The notes under the pieces were generated by a model that was not told where the DNA came from, did not search any database, and was given only the letters and a program-made list of their open reading frames with translations. The position numbers and the translations under genes are program-made. 64,000 nucleotides of DNA from Neolentinus lepideus HHB14362 ss-1. Lineage: Eukaryota > Basidiomycota > Agaricomycetes > Gloeophyllales > Gloeophyllaceae. Positions 33,960 to 44,119 of this stretch are shown piece by piece; within the stretch, counting starts at the first letter, position 1, and each line of letters opens with the position of its first letter. The stretch covers positions 49,302 through 113,301 of the forward strand of contig KV425609.1 of assembly GCA_001632425.1 (NCBI GenBank), written 5' to 3'.

Positions 33960-35330
33960 CAATACAGATTGTCAGTGCTTTCAGTCACTCCTGGTAGCAC
34001 CAGCTGCTGAATTAGCTCCATCCTTTGCTGGATTTCTAGGAGGTGGGTGCTCTAAGTCACTCCCAGTGATGCCAGCTGCTGAATCAGCTCCATCGTTTGC
34101 TGGATTTGTAGCAGGTGAGTGCTCTGAGTGTCTCCCAGTGATGCCAGCTGCTGAATCAGCTCCTTCTGTGGCTGGATTTCTAGGAGGTGGGTGCTCTGAG
34201 TGTCTCACAGTGGTGCCAGCTGCTGAATCAGCTCCATCCTTTGCTGGNNNNNNNNNNNNNNNNNNNNNNNNNNNNNNNNNNNNNNNNNNNNNNNNNNNNN
34301 NNNNNNNNNNNNNNNNNNNNNNNNNNNNNNNNNNNNNNNNNNNNNNNNNNNNNNNNNNNNNNNNNNNNNNNNNNNNNNNNNNNNNNNNNNNNNNNNNNNN
34401 NNNNNNNNNNNNNNNNNNNNNNNNNNNNNNNNNNNNNNNNNNNNNNNNNNNNNNNNNNNNNNNNNNNNNNNNNNNNNNNNNNNNNNNNNNNNNNNNNNNN
34501 NNNNNNNNNNNNNNNNNNNNNNNNNNNNNNNNNNNNNNNNNNNNNNNNNNNNNNNNNNNNNNNNNNNNNNNNNNNNNNNNNNNNNNNNNNNNNNNNNNNN
34601 NNNNNNNNNNNNNNNNNNNNNNNNNNNNNNNNNNNNNNNNNNNNNNNNNNNNNNNNNNNNNNNNNNNNNNNNNNNNNNNNNNNNNNNNNNNNNNNNNNNN
34701 NNNNNNNNNNNNNNNNNNNNNNNNNNNNNNNNNNNNNNNNNNNNNNNNNNNNNNNNNNNNNNNNNNNNNNNNNNNNNNNNNNNNNNNNNNNNNNNNNNNN
34801 NNNNNNNNNNNNNNNNNNNNNNNNNNNNNNNNNNNNNNNNNNNNNNNNNNNNNNNNNNNNNNNNNNNNNNNNNNNNNNNNNNNNNNNNNNNNNNNNNNNN
34901 NNNNNNNNNNNNNNNNNNNNNNNNNNNNNNNNNNNNNNNNNNNNNNNNNNNNNNNNNNNNNNNNNNNNNNNNNNNNNNNNNNNNNNNNNNNNNNNNNNNN
35001 NNNNNNNNNNNNNNNNNNNNNNNNNNNNNNNNNNNNNNNNNNNNNNNNNNNNNNNNNNNNNNNNNNNNNNNNNNNNNNNNNNNNNNNNNNNNNNNNNNNN
35101 NNNNNNNNNNNNNNNNNNNNNNNNNNNNNNNNNNNNNNNNNNNNNNNNNNNNNNNNNNNNNNNNNNNNNNNNNNNNNNNNNNNNNNNNNNNNNNNNNNNN
35201 NNNNNNNNNNNNNNNNNNNNNNNNNNNNNNNNNNNNNNGGTGAGTGCTCTGAGTGTCTCCCAGTGATGCCAGCTTCTGAATCAGCTCCCTCTGTGGCTGG
35301 ATTTACAGCGTGTGAGTCTTCTGACTGACT
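33960..35330 (+). repeat. 72-bp coding minisatellite, spanning an assembly gap
   Basis: Four units before the gap repeat at exactly 72 bp (CAGCTGCTGA at 34001, 34073, 34145, 34217), and part of a unit resumes at 35239. The period is divisible by three. The plus frame encodes a 24-residue unit around LPVMPAAESAPSFAGFLGGGCSE. Units differ by a few bases, and two sub-types alternate (PSFAGF and PSVAGF). The complementary strand is also open. Each unit contains donor-like AGGTGGGT or CAGGTGAGT, so it may be exonic or a repeated splice-like block. Its host gene is unclear: the frame runs from 33832 to TGA near 35326, with 991 unknown bases in it. Confidence 0.75.
34248..35238. other. Assembly gap (991 N) inside the minisatellite
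   Basis: Unresolved bases flanked on both sides by the same 72-bp repeat, so the true array length is unknown. Confidence 0.95.
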
Positions 35331-38154
35331 CCTCTACATTATCATTTCTAACACAGTTTTATCCTTTGTTTTATATATAGACAGTCAGTCTTTTGTTTTC
35401 CTCATGGTATTAGACCCTTTTCATGATTGATTTTGTTATCATTGACTAGCAAGTAAGTCTGTATCCATCATCATGCAGTACAGGAATACTGCTATTGGTC
35501 CTTCATTAATGTGTCTATAGCCAGTATGTCCCACTCTATACTTCCAATCATTGTATTCTGCTCACCTAGGACTATAGATTATTGTGTGTCTCCCTTACCT
35601 GTTGTTTGTGAACCCTCTCAGTCAGAACATGGCCATGGTAATAGGATGTAGGTATCTTCTCTCACTCCATATGTGCGGGGTACTTATTGTGTGCAAAGCA
35701 CCTTGAAGAACTATCTTCCTCTTATCACAGAACCACATCTGCAATGTCAATTCACCTTCAAGCTCTACAAGTGCCTCTCAGTATTTGTCTAATTACAGTA
35801 TTGTTCTTACCCTTTGCACTCATTGTGACCTCCTAGCTCTAATCCTTCTAATGGAATGGTCATTCTGGGTTAGGGGCAATGATGTTGTGGAACAGATCTC
35901 TAGGGCAATCAAACTCTTCAAAGCAAGCAATCAATTCCATGCTTTCATGCATGAAATAGCTGCACTACAACTTTGTGGTGATGAAATCACAATATCAGAG
36001 ACTTTGGTCAAATTGATAGACTCATACAAATTTGTGAGTAGTGACTATAGTTTTGAAGTATTGTAGTCTCTCATCATCTTTTTTAGGCACACCCCAAGCT
36101 CAACTAGACTGTCTTGAAGGCCTGCTTATGATCAGGTGAGTCTATCTGGTGCTGTTAAACAGACACTAGCCTTATTGAGATGAGCCTTAGTTATCAGTTT
36201 TTCTTCACATAATCATTTACACAGATGAACTCTTCTCCTCCATAATCTGGTCTATGATTACATAGTGGATAGCCATATGAAGATTATGTATCTGTGAACA
36301 TTGGGCTGATCACCTGTCATTTGAAAAAAAAACATACAACCCACATATTCATCCCACAGCCTGCCACAAATTTATTTCTACATAGACCATAAATGCACTT
36401 TGCAGCAAATATGGGTCTGACCAAGAATTGTGACCCCTCCAAACCCTTATTTGGAGGTTTCTAGGAAATTGGCCTATGCAAATATTTTCCTCACAGTCTG
36501 AATCATATCTTCCTGCATGATACTTCCATTTCCAATACATCCAGAATGCAGGAAAATCACTTTAGGAAATTTGTGGTCTTTGGCCATCTGCAGCTGTACA
36601 GTTGTGCTATTGTAAAGAAAATTTGAACAAACTGTCACTGAAGTTAACTGGCCATTCTTGCACTATAGTACTGGGATGAGTTACTCATCAGGGTACTGTG
36701 GGAGTCCTAGTAGTCAGACACCCTACACTATTCACTTTTCCCTACCTGCTATACTCCTCGTATTGGTTCCATTTCATGTGCAAAATGTTGGCATACATCA
36801 TGTCTATCATTCTAAATTAGTTCTGTATTTTTTTGTACAATGCAGTAAGTAGAGTGTAGAAATATTTTATTTTCATCATAGCAGAGAACTGTGTACTTGG
36901 ACAGCATACATAGCACCAGTTTCTGCTTCCCAAACCAGGCTGAAACTTGGCATTCCATGTCCCCTAATATACTGGACTATGATTCAGTACATTTGAGGGT
37001 TGAATGAGAACACATGCAGTGGATACAAATGTGGGAATGTGAAACATTAAAAATGGAGAACTATGATGACAATGGCAACAATATCTGAGTCAGTTTTCAG
37101 CCTTCCTTAGTAGAACTTAACAGCAGTGTTCACTCAAATCATAGCTTTCAAATGATATATTAACTGTAGTCTAATAGTATCTGGGGAGAGAGAAATAGTC
37201 CACTGTCTGAGTAGGCAGTACGTCTGACTTCCTGAACCACCACAGTACTGGTGGACTTGGAGGACTCTGCAAAATTCTGATGTCCAAAGTTGAGACAGCC
37301 CTTGCAGTAGTGTTATTTTTCAAATTTATTCAGAATTTGAGGGTACAAATAAATTTGCTTGAGAAAAATAGAGGCAAATAGCAGCAGTGACTGAACTACG
37401 TGGAGGACAATGAATGGGTGCCAAACCACTTTTTACTGGGGATTATTTCTTCAGACAATATATTCAAATTGTTTCTGGTGTCTGGCCTATTTGGCATAGC
37501 AGGGAGTCAGGCAAATACTGAGCAAAGCAAGTCTTATACCCAGAGCTAGCAAGGTCAATGTATGATGAAGTACAACAGCATATGCTGACACTATTCTGAC
37601 ATAATCTGCATGTATGTGATTTGTAAACCACTCAGCCTATCAATATACAAACAGCTATAACATGCACCACTACATAAGCAATACATACAGTTAGACTGTT
37701 GAAATGCTGTGGCAACCTTCCACCTCTGCCATAGTATGTTATAGTACATTGAAGTACAATGTCCAATGCTAAAGAACACTTGTGAGGTGGGCCACTGCTG
37801 CAGATGGCAATTTAACAAGTCCTAAGCTAGAGGAGGCCTCAGAATATTACCAATGACATTTCTTTGCCTCAACATCCCAGAGGTCCAATGGTATACATAT
37901 CTAACATATCACAGCCATACAGAGTAAATCTAATCACATATTCTAAGTACTAATATGAGAGTACACATCTGCCCATGGACAAACTCAAAGGCACATGTTG
38001 TCTTGGACAAAAGGCAGGTGAATGTGGGTAGAGGTAGGGAGGGTAGAACAGTAAAAAGCCACAAAATGAAGTATAGAAAAGGCACAAGACTGCAGATTTG
38101 CACAGCCCTAATGGCAGCTGGTTTGTGGAGGTCTGGATAATTGATGTGATACCC

Positions 38155-38375
38155 AAGATCCATAACACCAAAGTGTTCTGGGTCACAAGGTCACAGAGTC
38201 AGGGTGAGGAGGAGAGGGACAGTGAAAGTGGTCTTTAGACTTTGCGTGAGCAACTGGAGATCAGCATAGTCTATATGACACTCAAGAAGATCTAGGACAC
38301 AAGAGTGTTCTGGGTCCTGAGGTCATAGAATTGGGGTGAGGAGGAGAGGGGCAGAAATAGCAGTCTTCATGTGAG
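38155..38375. repeat. Diverged tandem duplication, period about 134 bp
   Basis: The block AGTGTTCTGGGTC..GAGGTCA.AGA.T..GGGTGAGGAGGAGAGGG occurs near 38175 and again near 38308, in the same orientation. Confidence 0.5.
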
Positions 38376-39245
38376 TGCATGGGATGTGGATAGTTCAAAA
38401 AGCAAGAGACTAACTCTTAGGAGGTAGTAAACCTGTAAGACAAAGATTTCAGGCTGCTGAGCCCCTACCCCAGCATTGAGATACCAGGCAGACATTGCAA
38501 CCCTTGTATTGAACAACAAAAATCACAATTCAAGCAAATTACTTACCTTTTTTTCCATATAACTCTACTCACAAACCCTTCTCCCTTCAATTTAACTGCT
38601 CTAAATGCTTGTTTGGCCACTTGAGGCATGGGCACAATGGGGACAGATGTTGAGAGAGCAATCTCAGAATCAGGTGGCTAGGGAGTCAATATGAAGCTCT
38701 TCAAACATTGGAAAAGGTTGTGGTGTACACCTAGTGGAAGACCTAGAAGCTTAAAAGAAAACTAGAATGGACACTGTGATAAATCATGACATCAACATTG
38801 TCAGAGAGCACAGAAAGCCCATTCAGCCACTCATTATGAGCTGTCTACTTATTGATTCCCATGGTTAGAAACCCCAACACACAAATTCATACCATAGAAA
38901 ACACAATATTGTGTTTTACACACAAATGTTTGTAGCCTGAGCAGCTCTGACTTATTGACTGAATCTGAGCTGCACATACCTGTTTGATGGGTACCAAACA
39001 GGTGACCTGGTCACAATTGCACCTGCCCATACCATGCAAGATAGTGCAACCTGCACAGCTAGTCAGAGTCTGATCAGATCAGACCTGTCCTGTCCTCTTC
39101 AGCTGCTTCCATTGACCTTTCAGACTTAGCTTTCTTCCTACTGCTTTGCCCATACTCAGACAGTATTTACCTTTTTACTCATAGATCTAAGATAGAACTT
39201 ATTATTTTCTGAGCATAATATCTACCCAGTCTGAAGCTTAACTAC

Positions 39246-39318
39246 AGCACAATGGCTCAGTGGTAAGAGCACCACAGCACTCTGCAAGAGGTTCCTGGTT
39301 CAATTCCACCTTGTGCCA
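39246..39318 (+). tRNA. tRNA-like sequence (pseudo-tRNA or SINE head)
   Basis: A box TGGCTCAGTGG (39253) and B box GGTTCAATTCC (39297) are 44 nt apart, as in tRNA genes. The D-stem GCTC/GAGC is perfect and the acceptor ends AGCACAA/TTGTGCC pair at six of seven positions. Anticodon and T stems pair poorly, and B-box GGTTCGA has become GGTTCAA, a CpG change. No anticodon can be assigned safely. Likely a decayed tRNA or the head of a tRNA-derived SINE. Confidence 0.45.
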
Positions 39319-41652
39319 TTTTCTTGGGTTAGCTCATTTGACTCATCATCATCAGGTTCAATAGAACATAAGAAAGATGGCAAGCAGTGATTGGTCCATG
39401 GGTAAATTTGATTGTATGGTCTAGAATATTTGGAATACACCCAAATGGATAAAATCATTGTATGCAGATGAGCAGGATCTTGAAGTAGGTGACAGGTTGT
39501 GACCTTCATGATTTTCCATTATCTTATCTAATTTGATATGATTGTTATATGATCCTCTTAGCCAGTGGCCCCAAGATCAGCCCACATGGTCAGGTCCTGT
39601 CCACCTTTGACATTGGGGTCAAGCCCAAGCCCATGTATGTGCTGGTCAGGGGATGAACATCTGAACCTGGAACACAGTGAATACTCATGTACAATTTACT
39701 AGAATATTGTACAAAGAATGTGGTATAATACTGGTTATGTATGGTGATAGGCCTCCATGCACTCTGAGCCCTGAAAACACATTTTTCCACAACTTCTACA
39801 AGTTCTTATTCTGTCTGACATACCTCTGATATCATCCAAGGATATGCAACATTTTCTGATGATTTGCGACAATCCCTTGCATTTTCCAAAGATTTTTGAT
39901 GTTTTGCAACAGTTTTAGCAGTTTTTGATCATTTCAAGCTGTGCTTTGGAGTTTTCAACATTTCTGAGCATTTTTCAAGGTCACCCAAGGCATTACACTA
40001 TTTTGTGAGGCTTTCTGGTGATTTGCACATTTTCCCACAATTTTCTAGGATTTTCTGCAGATTTATCAACAGCAATCAAGTGCTATGTGATCCCATTGGT
40101 CAGCACAGCTCCCTCTAGGCCTTCCAGACCATGCACAAATGATCCCCACTCCAGAACAGTGATTCCAGCACTGCCCTATCAGCATGTGGACCACAGTCAC
40201 AGCCCATCACTGATATCAAGTACAGCACAGCCACAGAAACTCAGATTCAGCACAGCCTGATAATAAGTGCCAATCAGAGCAACTTTCCTATGATCTGGAC
40301 CAATTCTTACTTGTCTGCTTTAGGCATGTTTGTGGCTGAAGCATGTGCTTGGACTAGGAGGTATCATCCTCTACTGATTGTTCTTATTGTTTGCACTTTT
40401 GGAGTTGTGAGTGGCAGGCAGTGATGGTGGATCACTTCCCATTCTTTTGTGGGTTTTTCTGAGATTTTCTTTGGTATTTTTCAGACTTTGCGAGTTTTTA
40501 TTTGATTTTGTATCATATATATACTGTACACATTGTACTGCAATACAAGCAATCTTTCTCCCTCAAGTTCAGAGTTATAGGAGTCCAAAAGCAGGCTTAG
40601 TGACCAGAGACAGCCTTTCCAAGTTTTTCTGAGTTTTTGCATTTTCTGACTCAGCACCACTCCTCTGTTTCTCAACCATTTTCATATCTTCTGGATCACG
40701 CTTTGCTCTATTCATCAAGGTGCTTCTATTCACATTGTGTCCAACCCTAACTGCAACTTTCCCACACTTTCTGGACCCTGTCAGCAGCTCAAGTTATTGC
40801 ATTTCATGCAAAATCATCAGAAACACTCACAAATTAGTGCATTTTGGTGGAAACCTTTGGAAACTGCACACAGGACACCCCTATGTCATTTGCTCCCTCC
40901 CTCCATTGAACTAACTAAGCCCCTCACTTCATTAGGCCTCCTAGCATCCTTCATGGTGTTTAGGTGTGTTACCTCTCATAGGTCTCTTCCAGGGTCTGCT
41001 TTAGGTTCTCTTTTGGTGTTGTTGTGTACTCATGCCTATCAACAGTTAAAATAATGAGAGTATGTGCAATAACCAGAGAGGAGGGACAAAATGAGTGGCA
41101 GAGGGACTATAAATCTGATTTTTGTAGTTGTTTTGTAGTCACCACTACAAGGGGAGCATGAATCAGTACTCTAAATTTGGAGTGAAGACTACAAACATAC
41201 AATCCCATGGTAGCTCAGCACTGACATTCACACACTACCTCAATTTGACACAGTGCTCTGTCCATCTGGGTAAGGACTCATAATAGGCTCCTGAAACCAT
41301 CTGTCTATGCATTCCCATTCCTCACTCTGAGGGCATTTATACAATGTATTATTAGATTAGGTTACATAATCTAAATGATGACATGAGATAATTATATAAC
41401 AGGCTGATTAAGAGGAAGAGAACACTATAGGATGGCTGGCCAAAATGATCATTGGAGATCACCAAAAGTGATGCAGAACCTTGAGAAAATTCAATTACTG
41501 CTGTTTTTGGAATGTAAGGTGTGGCGCAGCTTTTTGCATGCAAAATGGCCTCCTGAATAGAAAAATCTGTAGTGGCCTTTACAATGCCTGTACATGCATA
41601 GAAATTTGTAAACATTTTTTTTATTATATCAAAGAAACTTCTGAGAATGAAA

Positions 41653-42416
41653 GAACAAGAAATATCCTGCTAGAAATAATTGCTGTGTGAGGGTGCCCAT
41701 TTTTACACCTTTCAACCTGCAGAGGTCCTGTGCTTTAATGTATGGACCTGTTGTGATCATGAGGACATGAGAGTATGTCTAGAAACTTGTTAAAAAAATC
41801 CCAGGGTGAGCAGCACACTTACAGTATTTTGAAAGCCATGACAGGGTATTTCACTTTACTCCACTGTAGAAAGCCAATCAAGCTTCATATTCACCCTGGA
41901 CTTTGTAAAACCCTATCTACATGCATGTATACAGCCATATAAAAATGTTCCTATACTGCCTGATGTGTGGAAGGTGTATACCATGCATCTGCATTTCCCA
42001 TCCCACTTTGCACCACATGAGTGTGACCCAATAGGACATGTGATGTCACATGCACCATGTAACAGTATCAGGAGATGCAGATGCATGGCATACACCTTCC
42101 ACACATCAGGCAGTATAGGAACATTTTTATATGGCTGTATACATGCATGTAGATAGGGTTTTACAAAGTCCAGGGTGAATATGAAGCTTGATTGGCTTTC
42201 TACAGTGGAGTAAAGTGAAATACCCTGTCATGGCTTTCAAAATACTGTAAGTGTGCTGCTCACCCTGGGATTTTTTTAACAAGTTTCTAGACATACTCTC
42301 ATGTCCTCATGATCACAACAGGTCCATACATTAAAGCACAGGACCTCTGCAGGTTGAAAGGTGTAAAAATGGGCACCCTCACACAGCAATTATTTCTAGC
42401 AGGATATTTCCTGTTC
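41653..42416. repeat. Large near-perfect palindrome (342-bp arms, 80-bp loop)
   Basis: Left arm 41653-41994 and right arm 42075-42416 are reverse complements with only a few differences, the outer ends reading GAACARGAAATATCCTG. The loop 41995-42074 is related to 3041-3120. No coding potential beyond short mirror ORFs. It fits a fold-back or MITE-like DNA element, or an inverted duplication of a DNA end. Confidence 0.85.
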
Positions 42417-42446
42417 TCACTTGATAATGATGGATCTGCATTAAAC

Positions 42447-42471
42447 TATAAAAATAAAAATAAAAATAAAA
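42447..42471. repeat. AAAAAT microsatellite
   Basis: A short run of AAAAAT-type units just beyond the palindrome, possibly a poly(A)-like tail of an element. Confidence 0.6.
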
Positions 42472-42755
42472 ACAGAAAAATAGAAAAGCCATCCATGTGC
42501 ACTATAGCCATGTGCATTGCAGCGCCACCACAGATTCAATCACCAAAATTCACAGTCTTTGCGTGCAGTGAGGTTCACCTTCTCAACTGTGAGTTCTTTG
42601 CGTGACAGACACTCCTGACAGGGCTATCAAATACACTTCAGATACTTCTTGAGTTATAGTCTACCTGCTATGACAACTTCAATTGCGTAGCTTCACCCTC
42701 TGCCCTCCTGGCTACCTCGACTGCATATTTCCTCTAGCAAATTTTTGGGCCACAT

Positions 42756-44015
42756 TGATATGCACAGACACATGACAAAACCCACAGAAATGAGACCTAA
42801 AGCTAGACACAACCACACAGCAAACACCAAACCCTTGATGTCAGATGGCTGTGAGGCCTGGGGTAATGAAGGGTAATAATAGTTCAGAGGGGATGGGTGT
42901 AGGTGAGATGTATAGTTGGAGCTAAAGGAAGTTTGGCACCAAGTTGCTACTCGGCGGCAGTCTGAGGATAGAGAGTGACACTATGCACTATGTAGCACTA
43001 TGTGCACAGTGCTGTGTAGGTGCTATATGATACTTCTCCTGCTTGGCACTGTATGGTCTTTGGTGCTCTATAGTGGAGCGCTACTTGCAGTCGTTATCTC
43101 TAACTCAGATGTATAGACCCTGGTTAATATGACAGATCAGCGATGCTATGCTGACTTGCTCTGTCGCTATCTCTGGGTGAAGTTGGAGGTATGCAAGAGT
43201 ACCTAAACGCGAGTTGCAAGATGGACTTAGAAGAAAACTCTGACATGAGACTGAAATCTGAAGAGTGTGGTGAAGATAACTTGTTGTACAAAGCCATAGA
43301 GTAATGTCTTAAATACAAGAGAGTGACTGCTCTATGTCTGATCCTATCTACCTACTACTGTGAGTTGTGCCTCTGCTCAGCCTCACATCCATATGAGTCA
43401 TACTGCCTTGCTCCTATCCCACATGCGATCCTCGACCAGTACCCCTTGCAACCAACTCTAGCACACATGCTGCTCTGCAGGTGGGAGCCAGTTGGGTGTG
43501 TCTTGACTTTGTGTTAGAGTGTGCCTACTTGATGATCCGGTCATGGGCTATGCTGCTGATGCTAGCGCAATCCTGCTGAAAGAGGGATAAAGGGCAGGGC
43601 CGCTATATTGTGTGGCAGTGTCGTGATAGCCGCAGTTGCGCCATGTGTCAATGCACACTGCATGCATAAGGAAAGTCATGCCAATAGAACTAGCACTGAT
43701 CTGAAGCAATGGCGGGCTGTACGCCATATGGAAAGGTGTCCTGAGACACCGCCTTGGTTCAGATCATAGTAACAACATTGGGCGATGCATGCTGAGATGC
43801 CAATGACTTGACTGAATGATGTTCGGCTGACCCAGCTACTGAGGAGCCATTCTAAGTGCACCGAGGAGCTGAGAGCCTTGTCACTGGGGCATAGGGTCAC
43901 TAGTGCACAGAGTACCGACAGTGCACTATTGAGTTGCTAAGTCGCCATTCCCATGAAGCACACAGAATCACCCTAAATCACATTTTCTGGGGTCAGAAGC
44001 CAACAGGGCCTATCA
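42756..44015 (-). mobile_element. 3' LTR of Ty3/gypsy element A
   Basis: A 1,260-bp LTR whose minus strand starts TGATAGGCCC and ends GCATATCA. It is homologous to the solo LTR at 53-1363 and the LTR at 60017-61284. On the minus strand it is preceded by the purine run CAGGGGAGAG, a fitting polypurine tract. Compared with the copy at 60 kb, many CG positions here are TG or CA, so this is the more mutated copy. Confidence 0.85.
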
Positions 44016-44119
44016 CTCTCCCCTGGACTTTAAAAATGAACTGTCCTCAGTTTGCTAGCCATCACTCCTTTGCTCCCATCATTGCCTACCACCCTAACTC
44101 ATCTACTCTTGCCTTCACT

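Larger units (their letters stand above)
35331..41652. other. Gene-poor, CpG-depleted region
   Basis: More than 6 kb of AT-rich DNA in which CG dinucleotides are very rare while TG and CA are common. No convincing gene is visible. The best frame is 35785-36066 (VVEQISRAIKLFKASNQFHAFMHEI), which I do not recognise. 39790-40060 is T-rich and degenerate. The pattern is what long-methylated, decayed repeat DNA leaves. Confidence 0.55.

Noticed and set aside
33981..34208. Minus-strand repeat ORF opposite the 72-bp array
   Set aside because: Open only because the repeat unit lacks stops in that frame; no evidence to prefer it over the plus frame.
33960..35330. CRISPR-like array
   Set aside because: Units are contiguous 72-bp repeats without unique spacers, in a eukaryotic genome.
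36349..40914. Numerous 60-80 codon ORFs in the CpG-poor block
   Set aside because: Short, low complexity, no conserved pattern and no consistent splice structure.
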